Assembly: GCA_029721515.1 (NCBI GenBank)
Contig: CM056550.1
Coordinates: 9,426,009 to 9,490,008, forward strand
DNA from: Synanceia verrucosa
Lineage: Eukaryota > Chordata > Actinopteri > Perciformes > Synanceiidae
Length of the DNA: 64,000 nt
Direction of reading: 5' to 3'
The translations under genes and the position numbers were made by a program. The notes under the pieces were generated by a model. It searched no databases. It worked only from the letters and a program-made list of their open reading frames with translations, and was not told the DNA's origin. This document shows positions 20,786 to 33,467 of the stretch, piece after piece (the first letter of the stretch is position 1; every line of letters starts with the position of its first letter).

Positions 20786-20905
20786 AAGCTTACAGCACCT
20801 GGTATTGGCAGGCTGTCTCCCATCCAAGTACTGACCCGGCCCGTCCGTGCTTCGCTTCTGAGATCAGACGAGATCAGGCGTTTGCAGGTTGGTGTGGCCA
20901 TAAGC
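20786..20905 (-). rRNA. 5S_rRNA: 5S rRNA gene
   Basis: 120 nt, A62; AAGCGAAGCACGG box A and other changes. Confidence 0.93.
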
Positions 20906-21033
20906 AAAGACAGCTGCCACAAAGGGGCCTTTTAAGGATGCCGCAAAATCTTTCTGACGACTTTTTTGGAACTATATTGATCTTTTTTGACATGCGATGA
21001 CATTTTTTGGCAGTTTTCCCACCGACAGTTGAA

Positions 21034-21153
21034 AAGCTTACAGCACCTGGTATTCCAAGGCGGTCTCCCATCCAAGTACTGACCAGGCCCAACCGTGCTT
21101 AGCTTCCGAGATCAGACGAGATCGGGCGTATGCAGGTAGGTGCGGCCGTAAGC
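21034..21153 (-). rRNA. 5S_rRNA: 5S rRNA gene
   Basis: 120 nt; GCACGGTTGGGC, GCCTTGGAATACC. Confidence 0.95.
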
Positions 21154-21289
21154 AAAAACAAACGCCACAAAGGAGCCCTTTAAGGATGCCGCAAAGTCTT
21201 TCTGACGACTTTTTTGGAGCTGTATTGATGTTTTTGTCTTTTTTGACATGCGATGACATTTTTTGGCAGTTTTCCCACCGTCAGTTGAA

Positions 21290-21390
21290 AAGCTTACAGC
21301 ACCTGGTATTCCCAGGCGGTCTCCCATCCAAGTACTGACCAGGCCCGTCCGTGCTTAGCTTCCGAGATCAGACGAGATCGGGCGTATGCA
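21290..21390 (-). pseudogene. 5S_rRNA: 5S rRNA gene, 3' part (nt 20-120), split by element A2
   Basis: Consensus 3' part beginning at T20, next to the A2 poly(A). Its 5' part is at 26837-26866. Confidence 0.96.
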
Positions 21391-21610
21391 TTTTTTTTTT
21401 TTTTTTTTTTTTTTTTTCTCTTTTTTATTGAAGACAATCAAACAATCACAAAACACACACACTTAATATTCACAAATCCCTCCACCACCCAGAACACAAA
21501 AAAATCAGGAGTATTTACACATTGTAGAACTATTTACATACATGACTATTTACATATTTACATATTTACAAAACAAAAAAAACAAACAAACCAAAAAAAC
21601 CCTACATTGA

Positions 21611-24600
21611 TTACCCATTGTCAAAGTGAAACACCAATCCCCATCTCCTCGATTGTGATGAACGTGCTCTCCACAAACCCCTTGTCTAAATCATCCCCAT
21701 CAATATAACTATAAATCAAATTAATATCCCTCCTGATCAGTCTTTTGAAAATTGTCCAAACCTCAGCTCTCCTCCTCTCATATTGGGCCAAGTTCCTTCT
21801 CAGTTTGACGGCAAGCCTTGCATGGCTCAGCACATAGTTTACAAGAGACACATTGCACTCACTCCTTCGCCCATTCACTCCAAACAACCACAACCTCTTC
21901 CAATCCATTCTCTCTGCCATGTTCCCACTCCAACATCTATTTATCAATTCTTTCATTCTCTCAAAATAAACTTGCAATCCTTCACATTCGACAAACTCAT
22001 GCATACATGTTTCAACACACACACCACACACCTCGCACTCTTTCCTCACGCTCTCATCAAATTTGCTAATAACTAAATTATTGAAAACCCTGTTGTGACG
22101 TAACAAAAATCAAAATCTTCGCACTCCACACTGTTCCATTTCACTCTCAAGTTTTTCCATATACCCTTCACATCCATATCACTCACCACTCTCTCCCACA
22201 CTTTTTCAGCAGCCGGTCTCCTCACATCCCTCCCTCTCAACACTCTATATATCGTTCTTGTTTTCACACTTGTCAAACTCACACACTTATCCCCTCTCCC
22301 ACATACATCTCCAACTCCCCTCCCTCCTCCGTATCAGCCTCTCTTTCAATCATACATTTCCATTCAACCGGTATCCCATCCTTTATTTTTCCCATCACCC
22401 CCTCTGCCATGCCCAACCAGATTTCCTCCCTCTCTCTCTCACTTCATCCACGATCACCTGTGCCCTCATAAACCCGGTACATATTCATAAACTATATCCC
22501 TGATTTTCCTGAACCCCGCCCTCCATATGACTCCATTATATATTGTTCCCCCATTGTGTGTTATTTTCGGATTCATGAATATTGGTTGTTCCCATACCTG
22601 TCTCACATTCTTACACTCATACTTCACGTTGCCCACAAACTCTCCCCACGCTTCCAACATCTCCTGATAAAACTCAGTCACACCACTCATCATCCCTTTC
22701 TTCAATTTCATAAACACCACACTCTCTCCACACTCTCCACATTTATCCAACACCCCTCTTAAAAACACCTTCCATACATGGTCCTTCTTATTATTTAAAA
22801 ACCTCACCATCATCTTCACCCTCAGTGCTTTCTTCTTCTTCTCTAGATTAATCAACTTTAACCCACCGTCCTCGTACTCGTTTTCCATCACCTCCCGTGC
22901 AATCCTCACTCCCTTCCCTCCCCACACAAACTCACTCACCATTCTGTTCACCTCTTGGATCACTCTCTCAGGCACATCCATCACATTCATCACATACACA
23001 AGCTTACTCATCACCAGCGTGTTCACAACCGGCCACCTTCCCTTTAAGTTTCAACCCCTAACTTTCCAAAATCCTAACGATCTCTTTTTTATTTTATTAA
23101 TTATCTCCTCATATTGAATGTCTCTCCCTTTCCTATCTTCTATCCCTAAATATATCCCTAACACCCTAAAATAATCCTTTCTCTCGCTCAGCCCTATCTC
23201 ACATCTCCCTACTCTATCAGTCCCTATGTACATAATCTCTGATTTCTCAATATTAACCTTCGCCCCTGACGCCCTACCATACATCCCTACACTCTTAAAT
23301 ACTTCACCTACACTATCCTTATCCCTAACTGTGACTGTTGTGTCGTCTGCATACTGATATAATAAACTGGTGCTCCCATCCGGTAACTCTATGCCCCTAA
23401 TCTCACCATTGTGCGACAGGAGTGCCGCCAGCGGCTCCGCCGACAGAGAGTACAGCAGAGCCGACAGCGGACACCCCTGTCTAACTGACCTCTCTAACCT
23501 AAACGTGTCTGTGACTATCCCATTAATCTTAATACAACTAACTGCCCTGCTATACAACCTCCTAATCCACCCAATTAACCTGTGCCCAAATCCCATTTTC
23601 TCTAACACCCTGTACAAATATTTGTGATCTACTCTGTCAAATGCTTTATTTAAATCTAGACTCACCACTATCCCTGATCCCTGCTCTTTCATGTAATGTA
23701 TTGTGTCCCTCACGCTACTGATTGTGTCCGCTATGTCCCTACCTGGTATGCTGTATGCTTGTGTATTTCCCACCACCTTCCCTATAACTCTTTAATCCTA
23801 TTAGCTAACACCCGTGCCAGAATTTTGTAGTCATTATTTAACATGCTAAGCGGCCTGTAATTTTCTAATCTTTCCCTAGCTCCCTTTTTGTAAATGATGC
23901 TAACTACCCCTATTGTCATGCTCTCTACCATCTGCCCTGTTTCTTCTATCCATCTAAATAACCTCTCTAATACTGGTACTAACTCTACCCTAAATTCCCT
24001 ATAAAACTCTCCTGTCAACCCATCTATCCCTGGACTCTTATTCCTCCCTAACCCTGCTATTGCTGCTTCTATCTCACCTGTCCCTATCTCTCCCTCACAG
24101 CTGTCCCTGTCATCTTCACTCAGCCTAGCTCTAACTTTATCTAACACTAACTCTATATCCCTATCCTCTATCTCATCTTTCCTAAATAAATCTTTATAAA
24201 ACTCCTGCACTCTCTCAGCTATCCCTACAAAATCTGTCACCATCCTCCCATCTTTCCCTACCACTTTTCCTAAATAATTCTTTCCTTGCTTACTTTTTCC
24301 ATCCCTAAAAAGTACCTTGTGCATTTCTCACCCTCAACTAAATTCCTAGCCCTGCTCCTAACTATCGCCCCATTACACCTTTTCTGCTCTATTTCCCTCA
24401 ACTCTTCTTTTATCCTGATATATTCTCCTAAATCTCTCCCTGTCTCTCTATCCACTCTCCCTATCTCCCTATCTAACTCCTCTTTTAACTCCCTCTCTCT
24501 TGCCCTGTCTCTCCTTTTCCTGTCCCTACAATATTTTATAGTCATATTTTTAATTCCCTCTTTCACACTCTCCCACCACCTCCCAATGTTCTCCTCTCAT

Positions 24601-25404
24601 ACATTCTCTCATCCATTCTTCTTCTCAGACACTCTCTCACTTTCATCTTATAATCTTTCTCTTTCAACACATCACCATTCAGACACCACACTCCTCCCCC
24701 CCTCCTCTCCCGTGTACGCCCCAAACTGAACCCTATCACCTTGTGATCACTAAGTGCAGTTACATTAAAAGCTATTGGCCCTATCCTATCCTCTATGCCC
24801 CTTGTGCTCAGTACTAAATCTATCCTACTTTGTTTTAACACCCCCTCCACTATTTGTGCTCTGGTAAAATCTCTCCCATCCACATTCCTTTCTCTCCACA
24901 CATCCATCATATCTTTCACACTCATCATTTCTTTCAACACGCCTCGACGAATCACTCCTATAACACACATTCGACACATCCATTCTCCCTAAACACACAT
25001 TAAAATCCCCCACTATGATACAGTTTTGTTGACACATCCCCCCCACTTTACTAAAAAAATCCCTCCTTTCCCTCTCATCATTTGGTGCATATATATTGAT
25101 CAACTGAAAAGTTTCCCCCATGTGCTCAAAATTAATCCCTATCACTCTCCCCTCACCATCATTCACACACATCCTCACATCCTCAATCACACCTCTTTTA
25201 CACAAAATTGCCACCCCTTTCATTCTGTTATTACCATTATTCACAAAGTTTCCCCACCCACTCCTTCACACACTCTCTCATACCCACACCAGCCCAAAGT
25301 GTCTCTTGTAACCAGATTATGTCGGCTGACCATCTTTGCAAGGCTTGCCGTCGCCTCTCTACACTTCTTAGCCCATTAGCGTTAAAGGAGGAGACGCTGA
25401 TCAT
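21611..25404 (-). pseudogene. family A ORF2 (endonuclease-RT), frameshifted, copy A2
   Basis: Same domain order as A1. YADD lies at 23343-23354 and the C-terminal zinc finger near 22015-22070. Frame breaks are near 25240, 24980, 24840, 24590, 24310, 23790, 23030, 22380 and 22100. Several are changes in run length (an inserted GG in the GTGACGGTTGTG region near 23032, an inserted TT in an A/T run near 23085). The start is ATG 25404. Confidence 0.86.
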
Positions 25405-25437
25405 AATAAACAAAAATAAAAAAGAAAATAAACTCAC

Positions 25438-26645
25438 TCAGCGCTTATTTGTGCTTTTCTTCATCTTGACCGCCTTGATGATTTCTTTCCTCCTCTGTGG
25501 CTTTTTCCAGTCTCTGCCACCTTACTCCAGGTGTCCCCATCACTGTCCGTGATATCAGAGTAGTTCACAGTCCCATCTTCCTCCCCTCCCCTGGTCTCCC
25601 CAGAGTCCCATCACCCACACTCCTTGCCCGTTCCTTCTTCTCATCCTTCTCCGTCCGCTGCTCCCGCCTGTGTTTTCCTCCTCCTCGGCGTCTTTTCCTC
25701 CGTCGTCACATCTCCCTCTGCTCCCGACTGTTCCTCTCCCTCCTCCATTCTCTCCTCTAGTTCCTCGTCCTGTCCCGTTGTCTCTCCCTCTCCTCCGTCC
25801 GCATCTCCATTCTCCTCCTCTCCGCTCCTCTCGTCTCCGCTTCCTCTCGTCCCTGCTCCTCTCGTCTCCGCTCCTCTCGTCCCGCTCCTCTCGTCTCCGC
25901 TCCGGTCCCCGTGTCCTGGATGCCTTTCCTCGTTCTCCTTTCTCTCCCGTCCTCCTCCATCTGCACATTCCCTGGCGTAGTGTCCTTGTTTATGGCATCT
26001 ATAGCATGTGAATTCTGGGCAGTCGCGCAGGATGTGCCCTGGTTTTATGCACAGCCTGCATACTTTAACTTGCCTGTCGTGGATTACGCGAAGTATTCCG
26101 GTCCCGCTGCCGTGTCAAATTTAACAGAATATGGTAGTGACTGGATGTCTTTGTTGAATTTAACTTTAACATATCTTGTCCCATCAGCTATGTTTGTGTC
26201 TGGCCACATCCTTCTCCTTATGGTAGACACCGGCGCTACACCCCAGTTAACAAGTTTCATTGTGATTTCCTCATCTGTGATGTATGCCGGCAGACCCATA
26301 AAAGACACAACCATCTCATCATTACAGAGTTCTTTCCCGATGATGTTGGCGTGTTTTATTTTTATCCCATCCAGCACATTGTTTTTGCTCCCTCTTTCCC
26401 CATGGTGATCTCATATTTAAGTCTCCCAACAGTCCTGCATGCAATCAAATCACCGCATTTTTCTTTGATGTTTCTGATTAGCTCCATCACTGTTATATTG
26501 TCCTCTCCTTCGATTTCCACACTTACTGTTAGCTCTTTTTGTAAGTGGTTTTATTTATTACAGCCATACCATGTCCGTGTTCTTCTGAGCGTTGTCCTTG
26601 TCCATTCATAAAATGTATCTCCGTGTTGACCGTCCTAGAGAGCAT
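25438..26645 (-). pseudogene. family A ORF1 (CCHC protein), frameshifted, copy A2
   Basis: Starts at ATG 26645. A one-base loss near 26540 in an A-run, changes around 26375-26400 and others near 26090 and 25700 break the frame. The CCHC pair (about 25970-26060) is intact at sequence level, with CGCGAC as in A3. Fewer 15-bp RSGDE repeats than in A3. Confidence 0.82.
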
Positions 26646-26653
26646 TTTGCTGC

Positions 26654-26681
26654 TCCCCACACAGTGAGACACTGCAGGGGA
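26654..26681 (-). promoter_or_regulatory. 5' UTR hairpin, copy A2
   Basis: Same stem and TCT loop as in A1 and A3, next to the ORF1 start. Confidence 0.6.
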
Positions 26682-26836
26682 ACACAGTCCAAAAATTAGA
26701 AACAAGGAAAGTTCAGTAATCTGAAACTTATCCTGACAAAAAAATTGCAAATACAGGCTGCCACACACACAGCAGTGATGATGTGGCAGTGATGATGTGG
26801 CACTTCCTCTCTCTCTCTCTCTCTCTCTCTCTCAGT

Positions 26837-26866
26837 GGGCGTATGCAGGTTGGTGTGGCCGTAATG
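26837..26866 (-). pseudogene. 5S_rRNA: 5S rRNA gene, 5' part (nt 1-30), split by element A2
   Basis: Starts CATTACGG instead of GCTTACGG, otherwise consensus. Confidence 0.95.
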
Positions 26867-27002
26867 GAAGACAAAAGCCACAAAGAGGCCTTTTAAGGAT
26901 GCTGCAAAGGCTTTCTGACGACTTTTTTGGAGCTGTATTGAAGTTTTTGTCTTTTTTGACATGCAATGACATTTTTTGTCAGTTTTCCCACCGTCAGTTG
27001 AA

Positions 27003-27112
27003 AAGCTTACAGCACCTGGTATTCCCAGGCGGTCTCTCATCCAAGTGCTGACCAGGCCCGTCCGTGCTTAGCTTCCGAGATCAGACGTATGCAGGTTGGT
27101 GGGGCCGTAAGC
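27003..27112 (-). rRNA. 5S_rRNA: 5S rRNA gene, 10-bp deletion (class II)
   Basis: 110 nt; GCATACGTCTG junction, A62; GGATGAGAGACC in box C. Confidence 0.86.
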
Positions 27113-27248
27113 AAAAACAAATATCACAAAGGGGCCTTTTAAGGATGCCGCAAAGTCTTTTTGACGACTTTTTTGGAGCTGTGTTGAAGTTTTTGTCTTT
27201 TTTGACATGCGATGACATTTTTTGGCAGTTTTCCCACCGTCAGTTGAA

Positions 27249-27368
27249 AAGCTTACAGCACCTGGTACTCCCAGGCAGTCTCCCATCCAAGTACTGACCA
27301 GGCCCGTCCGTGCTTAGTTTCCGAGATCAGACGAGATCGGGCGTATGCAGGTTGGTGTGGCCGTAAGC
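27249..27368 (-). rRNA. 5S_rRNA: 5S rRNA gene
   Basis: 120 nt, A62; GGAAACTAAGC box A. Confidence 0.95.
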
Positions 27369-27504
27369 CAAAACAAATGCCACAAAGGGGCCTTTTAAGG
27401 ATGCCGCAAATTCTTCCTGACGACTTTTTTGGAGCTGTATTGAAGTTTTTGTCTTTTTTGACAAGCGATGACATTTTTTGGCAGTTTTCCCACCATCAGT
27501 TGAA

Positions 27505-27614
27505 AAGCGTACAGCACCTGGTATTCCCAGGCGGTCTCCCATCCAAGTACTTACCAGGCCCGTCCGTGCTTTGCCTCCGAGATCAGACGAATGCAGGTTG
27601 GTGTGGCCGTAAGT
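27505..27614 (-). rRNA. 5S_rRNA: 5S rRNA gene, 10-bp deletion (class I)
   Basis: 110 nt; GCATTCGTCTG with GGTAAGTACTTGG, the same haplotype family as 3430-3539. Confidence 0.86.
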
Positions 27615-27749
27615 GAAACCAAATGCCACAAAAGGGCCTTTCAAGGACGGCGCAAAGTCTTTCTTACGACTTCTTTGGAGATGTATTAAGGTTTTGTCTT
27701 TTATGACATGGGATGACATTTTTTGGCAGTTTTCCCACCGTCTTTTAAA

Positions 27750-27848
27750 AAGCTTACAGCACCTGGTATGCCCAGGCGGTCTCCCATTCAAGTACTGACC
27801 AGGCCCGTCCGTGCTTAGCCTCCGAGATCAGACGAGATCGGGCGTATG
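27750..27848 (-). pseudogene. 5S_rRNA: 5S rRNA gene, 3' part (nt 22-120), split by element B1
   Basis: Begins at C22 (CATACGCCC), two bases later than in the A insertions. Its 5' part is at 33632-33661. Confidence 0.95.
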
Positions 27849-28068
27849 TTTTTTTTTTTTTATCTTTATTTATTAAATAACTCATCAAAAAAATATTTTC
27901 AAACATTTCATTACGTGAAAAGAGACATATAGACATACATTTTTTTTTTTTTTTTCGCCAAAAGTCCGTGGCAGCGTCCTGACCACACAAAGTTTTTAAA
28001 AGGTTCTAAAATAGGTCTCTGTTTGCTGCCAGGGCAGGGAAACTGCCTTGGCAGTATTGAGGTTCATC

Positions 28069-31000
28069 CTAATCTGGCTCCCTTGGCCTTATTAGTTGTG
28101 ACTGCTCCCCAGCACAGAAGGGAGGGCCGCCGCCTCCAGACCCCAAAGTGCAGGCAGGTGGGTCGATGTCTATCGTCAGCAGCTGGGCCAGATGCTCTCC
28201 ATTGTACCAGGAGGTGATGCGGGGGCTGTCGCAGCGGGCCAAGATGGTGACGTGACCCTTGAGCAGTGAGGCAAAGAGTCTGAGATGGTGGATTCTTCCT
28301 TCGTTATGCAGGGCAGCGTTTCTGGCGAGGTAGATGGTATGTCTGGCAATGCTCAGGATGAGGTTGGCGGTTCCCCTGACTGCCCGGCTGGTAGGCGGCT
28401 GGAGCCCGAAGAGGAAGACCTTCCTCCAGTCCTCGTCTCTCTCCCAGGTCAAGTGCAGGAGTCTCCTTAGCAGGTCTCGTATTGCTGAAAGAAAAGACTG
28501 GCAGACAGTACACTCCAAAAACAGGTGTTCAAGAGTTTCAGCAGATTCGCCACATACAGCACAGTCTCTGCTGTACTTGCTGCTATCAATTTGATGCAGC
28601 TGGACCCCAGTGATGATCCTCCTGTGCCTCAGCTTGAAATCTGTATTGAAAGCAGAGTCTGGAAGTCTCCCCTCACCGATGTTGAGCCACAACTTGGCGA
28701 TGTCTAGGCCAGGAAAGCGAGAGGCCCAGGTCCTCTCTGAGGCAGGAGGCTTCCAGACTCTGTCGACAAAGGCCCTATACAGAGCGACAGTTCTTAGCTC
28801 TACAAAAGCTGTGGATTTCAAGTCTGAAGCCAGGAGGAAATCAGGGGGCCCAATCTGCACTGTGTCGCACTCACCTCCACCCAAGGGCTCCAACCAGCTG
28901 GACGGGACACATGTTCAAGAGTGGCCAGCGATCTTCCGAATTGTTTTGCCTTGACCTCAATCCCTTTCCTCCTCAGCTCCCACACAACGCCTCTGGACGG
29001 GCGGGCGGCGGTCGTCCCACGACGTCCCCAGAGCCCCCATTGAGGCCTTATGGAGCGCCGGCAGGACGAAAGGCCAGCCCTCGGTATGTGACTTCAGGGT
29101 TGTTGAGCAACGGTTGGCCGAGGGCCTGGGCCTTGCTCGTGATGTTGACCCTGAGGAGGGGCCTCAAGAGACGCCATGCCTCCATGATCTCTCTCCAGCA
29201 GCCCAAGATGTTGGTACCGGCTCGGTGGGAGGATCTGACAGAGATTCATGTCACCATACCTCCCACAAGAGTGTAACTCTTGTTGGAAAAAGCTCTTCCA
29301 GGGTGCCATGTGAGATCTCAGGAGGAAGCGCTGCACGAGTCTGGCTCTGAACGCATGCTTCCGGGACTCGAGGTCAACCAAATTCAGCCCCCTCCTTCCA
29401 GCCTACCCACGATGGTGTTTCGGGCGATCAGTGTTGACCGCGTGTTTCCACAGGAAAACACTGATCGCCTCTGTTGATCCTGGCCAGGACCTCTGGGGGA
29501 GGGCATGAACAGCCAGGGCAAAATTCAAGATGGACAAACGAGCGCTGCTAACAACAATCACTTTACCTCTGAGCGACAGGGCACGGGCCCTCCACAGGTT
29601 CAGCCTGGAGGTGACTTTGTTCTCCAGTACCCCCAAGTTCGGTCCGCCGCCGCATTGATGTCCTTCCCAAAAAGACGCCCAGGATGCGAGCCTCCCCATC
29701 AACCAGCTCAAAGTCCCCTAGAGTTGCTGGTCTCGTCACTCCACCAAGAAGCATGACTGTGGACTTCCTGGCATTGATTCTGGCGCCGGAAGCCATGCAG
29801 TAGCGCTTGACTTCGTAGAGTACATGTTCAACACTGTCCCCTCCCCCACTGTGATGTTTGTGTCGCCGGCATAAAGGAGGACCTTCACCTCCTCCCCCGC
29901 TGGTGTCATTATGCCTCTGATTTGGTTATTGGCCAGCAAGAGCTGAGTCAAAGGCTCAGTGACCAGGCTGAAGAGAAGCGCGGACAGGGGGCAGCCCTGT
30001 CGCACTGACCTCTTGATGGGAAAAGCGCTGGTCAAGAGCCCGTTGACCTTCACTTTGCTGGCCGCTGAATGATAAAGAAGCTGGATGGAGGAGATGAAGC
30101 CCTCCCCAAACCCCATCTGCTGCATTACCCCCCAGAGGAAGGTGTGGTCGACTCTGTCAAAGGCTTTCTCAAAATCCAGGCCTAGGTAAAGACCACCCTC
30201 CCTCTGCATGCGACCAATGAGGTACCTGAGGGAGAGGACAGTGTCGGAGATGTCTCTGCCTGGGATACCATAAGACTGGTTTGGACTTACTACTTCTGCT
30301 ACCACATGGCGCAGCCGGTTTGCCAGGATCTTTGCCAGGATTTTATAGTCGGTGTTTAATAGACTGATTGGTCTGTAGTTTTTGATGTCATGCCTCTCAC
30401 CTTTATTTTTGAAAAGGAGAGTGATGAGACCAGATGCAAACCCCTGGGGACTCTGCGCTGGTCGATGATGGCTGTGTAGACGTGTAAGAGGATGGGAGCA
30501 AGCGACCTTTAAAAGTCTGAAAAATCTGCCGGGCAGCCCATCCTCTCCCGGGCTCCTGCCTCCAGAGAGACCACCAATGGCGGACTCCACCTCACTCAAG
30601 GTGAGAGGGAATCACACCATGAGCGGCTCTCCGGAGTCAAGGAGCGGCTCAGGGCACCGATCGCCGGGTCACGGTCAACCTGTGAGGTGGGTTCGGCTGC
30701 GAACAAGTTTGGAGTAAAATTCTGTCGTGATCTGGAGAACTGCATCTATTTCATGTTTGATCTGGCCGCTGGAATTAGTCAAAGCAGATATGTGATTTTT
30801 TGTTGACGCAGTTTCTCCAGACCAAGAAAAAGCCGATGATGTTTCGCCCTCCACCGCTGCGAACCTTGGCCCTGATGCTCGCACCCCTGCAACGCTCCTC
30901 ATCCCAGGCGTGCAGCTGGTGTTTGGCCGCGAGGTACAGGGTTAAGTCCCTGTTAGGTCATCGGGCGGCAGCGCCGGCCTCCAGTTGAAGGATCCTGGTG

Positions 31001-31929
31001 AGACTGTCTACCTTCAACTTCCCCTGCCACGCCTCTACGCTTGCAGTAACTTATTGCCGCCGACCTGACTCTCTGTTTAAATGCTGGCCACTCCTCAAAG
31101 AGGTCTCCCGTCACGAGCCGATCCTGTAAGACACAGAGGAGACCCATGATTTTGCCAACAAAAGCCGGCTCCTCAGGATGGCAGTGTTCAGGCACCAAGA
31201 TCCCCTGCTCCTAGGGCCGCCCCTGCGCCTGAAGACCACCTCCAGGGAGTCATGATCACTGCAAGGGTGAGGTGAGTACGACACAGCCAGCAGCTGCTGC
31301 ATCAACTCCACCGACAGCAAACACAGATCTAATCTAGACCCTTTCATTACCCCCTTCACCACTTGGTGTCTGCTGAACAACCTGGCCGATGGATGGAGCG
31401 CCCTCCAGGCCTCGACCAGGTTGTTCTGGTGCATTAGGTGTATTAGTTGTGTTCTACTGCTGTCATCCTTAAATTTGTTGTTAGTTGAAATGTCCATCCG
31501 TGTCAATGTGATATTAAAATCCCCTATTAACAAAACTCTCCCTGTGGCCCACGTGCTCAACCTGGTGAACAGTGTTTTTCTTTCTGTCTCTGTATTTGGT
31601 GCGTATACATTTATAACCTCCACCTATTTTGTGATTCACCTATATCTATCACCGTGAACCTCCCTTCGGTGTCACTGTGAGTCTGCTGCATTTCTCCCAC
31701 CAGCCCCCTAACCAGGGTTGCTACTCCCCCCCGGCCAGAGGGGCCTAGTGAGAGAAAAATACAGCCTGGCCACATCCTGCGGGCCACCACTATAGTGCTC
31801 TGAGACCACCTACTCTCCTGTAGGCAGCAAATTTCGCCAGGAAGTGTGGAAAGAAGGTGACACACTTTCTTCTCTGTTCTTAGTCCCTCACATTAAGTGA
31901 GTAAACTGAGGAGACGTAGGGACTGGCAT
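28069..31929 (-). pseudogene. family B ORF2 (endonuclease-RT), frameshifted, RT site YAGD, copy B1
   Basis: Same gene as the B2 ORF2 but broken by many indels (near 31925, 31700, 31615, 31170, 30650, 30450, 29825, 29560, 29420, 29070 and 28930). The polymerase motif reads YAGD at 29862-29873 (GGC replaces the middle GAC), removing a catalytic Asp. The C-terminal finger is intact here, with C-X2-C-X8-H-X4-C and the His kept (EHLFLEC, near 28520-28570). The frame after it ends at 28069 and shows the original C-terminus (IRPREPD). The first codon has lost a base (ATGCCAG in place of ATGGCCAG). Confidence 0.87.
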
Positions 31930-31977
31930 TTTTTTTTTTTTTTTTTTATTTTTTATGGGATTTCTTCTTTGCTTTTG

Positions 31978-33412
31978 TTATCGATGCTTTCCTTCTGACT
32001 GTCCCTTCCTTTTATTTTGTTGGATAATCTCATCCTCAGATGTTGATGTGTTGTTTACAGAGGAGGAGAACAATCTAGCCGGGCCGAACAGGTTTTCCGT
32101 GCTCTGGGAGGGGCCTAAATGGGTGGCAGGTGGCTTGTTGCCGCTTAAACAGGCTGTGCAAAGGCCAGGGTGAAAGGGTTCAAGGGGGTTGGAGCTGAGG
32201 AGACCGGCACGTCAACTGCACCAGCCCCGCCCAACTCCATTGCCGTGCTAGCCCCATCTGAAACCTCTTTCTTTTCTTCCTCTGTCATCTTGAAAGGCTG
32301 TAAGCCTGAGGCTGAAGCCTCTCGTGACGCTGTTTTTACAGATTTTCCTGTGCAGCTCAGGTCCGGGGTAGAGCCCATTTTTCGACCTCCCCCCATATGG
32401 ACCATGTCCGAGGTAGGACCCGTTTTTTGAGATTCCCCCTCTGGAGGAGCCCCTGCCCTGCTAGGCCGAGGTGGGGCAACCTCGCCACTCTCTGCCCCCT
32501 GAGGTCCCCTCCATCTTCCCAGCTGCAACCCTCTATGTCCCATGCTAGACTATCCTCCTCCGAAATTTCCTCTGAGGCGTTACAAATGCAGTCATCCATT
32601 TTGTTGTGGCAGATTTTACATTTAGCCATCTTATTTCCACACTCCCTGGCAAAGTGCCCCTGCGCACCACATTTAAAACATCGTGAAATTCTGGGCAATC
32701 CCTCAAGATGTGACCAGGCTGTATACAAATGCGGCAGACTTTAACCTGTCTATCGTGAATCACCCTGAAATATTCTGTGCCTGCTGCGGTAGAGAACTTA
32801 GCTGAGTAAGGCAGAGACTGTACTGCGCCAGTGAATCTTACCTTGACAAAACGTGGTGCCATCAGCCACCTTAGTTCCAGGCCACATCCTTCGCTTGATG
32901 GGGAGACCGCAGACACTCCCCACAGCTCCAGCTTGGCCAGTATTTCCTCGTCTGGGATGTAGGCAGGCAGTCCCAGGAAAGAAACCACCAGTTCATTATT
33001 TTTAATAGCCATTCCCTGCACTCTGGTGTTGCCAATTTTAAATCCGTCCATTAACTTATTTTTTCCCGCCAGCCACTGCTCATTGTGATTTCGTATTTCT
33101 TGGGTCCCATGGTGCGGCAAGCTACAATGCCCCCAAGCACACCATCCTGGTTGCTTGGATAAGCTCGAGTGCCGATACTGCCTCTTCACCATCAAGCTCC
33201 ACGCTGACTGTGAGCTCCATTTCGTATTTGCACTCGGGGTCCTTCTTCCCCTTCCTTGCCTCAATATCTGTGGCTTCAGCAGGCTCCATCTCGGTTACTG
33301 CTACCTCTCCAATCTCCTCTGCCAAGCCTGGCGCATTTAAAGTGTCCTTAAGTCCAACAGGCTGGCTGCTGAGTCCCTGAGCAGCCATTTTGTCCTTGGC
33401 TGGGTCTGCCAT
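31978..33412 (-). pseudogene. family B ORF1 (CCHC protein), frameshifted, copy B1
   Basis: Starts MADPAKDKMAAQG at 33412. Knuckle blocks are near 32640-32740, with the first interrupted: one base is lost where CPEFTCFKC should be (PEFHDVL in the shifted frame). A shared frame change with B2 lies near 32905. The tail is acidic and Ser/Thr-rich. Confidence 0.82.
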
Positions 33413-33439
33413 TAAAAAAAAAATATAAAATAAAAGCGG

Positions 33440-33467
33440 CTCCCCGACAGTGAAACACTGCGGGGAG
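33440..33467 (-). promoter_or_regulatory. 5' UTR hairpin, copy B1
   Basis: CTCCCCG/CGGGGAG outer stem, CAGTG/CACTG inner stem and TTT loop, 28 bp upstream of the ORF1 start. Confidence 0.6.

Larger units (their letters stand above)
12000..21390 (-). repeat. 5S rDNA tandem array, block 2
   Basis: Thirty-six complete units between retrotransposons A1 and A2, plus the 5S half-genes at each end. Several neighbouring units (about 13050-13700, 15180-15720, 18380-18980) have every long A/T run one base shorter than elsewhere. Confidence 0.97.
21391..26836 (-). mobile_element. Mutsu-like non-LTR retrotransposon, family A copy 2 (A2)
   Basis: A 5446-bp full-length copy, nearly the same as A1 in sequence and layout, with a perfect TGCATACGCCC target repeat. 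Its 5' and 3' 5S flanks differ from those of A1 and A3, so it is an independent insertion rather than a duplicate of A1 with its flanks. ORF2 has more frame breaks than in the other two copies. Confidence 0.93.
26837..27848 (-). repeat. 5S rDNA tandem array, block 3
   Basis: Three whole units and two half-genes between retrotransposons A2 and B1. The 27361-27848 part repeats the variant haplotype also seen at 3294-3785 and 6058-6540. Confidence 0.95.

Noticed and set aside
6541..26836. A1 and A2 as duplicates of a single insertion by unequal exchange
   Set aside because: Their 5S flanks differ on both sides (for example the 5' part starts GCTTACGG for A1 and CATTACGG for A2, and the A1 3' target is mutated), so separate insertions are more likely, though later drift cannot be excluded.
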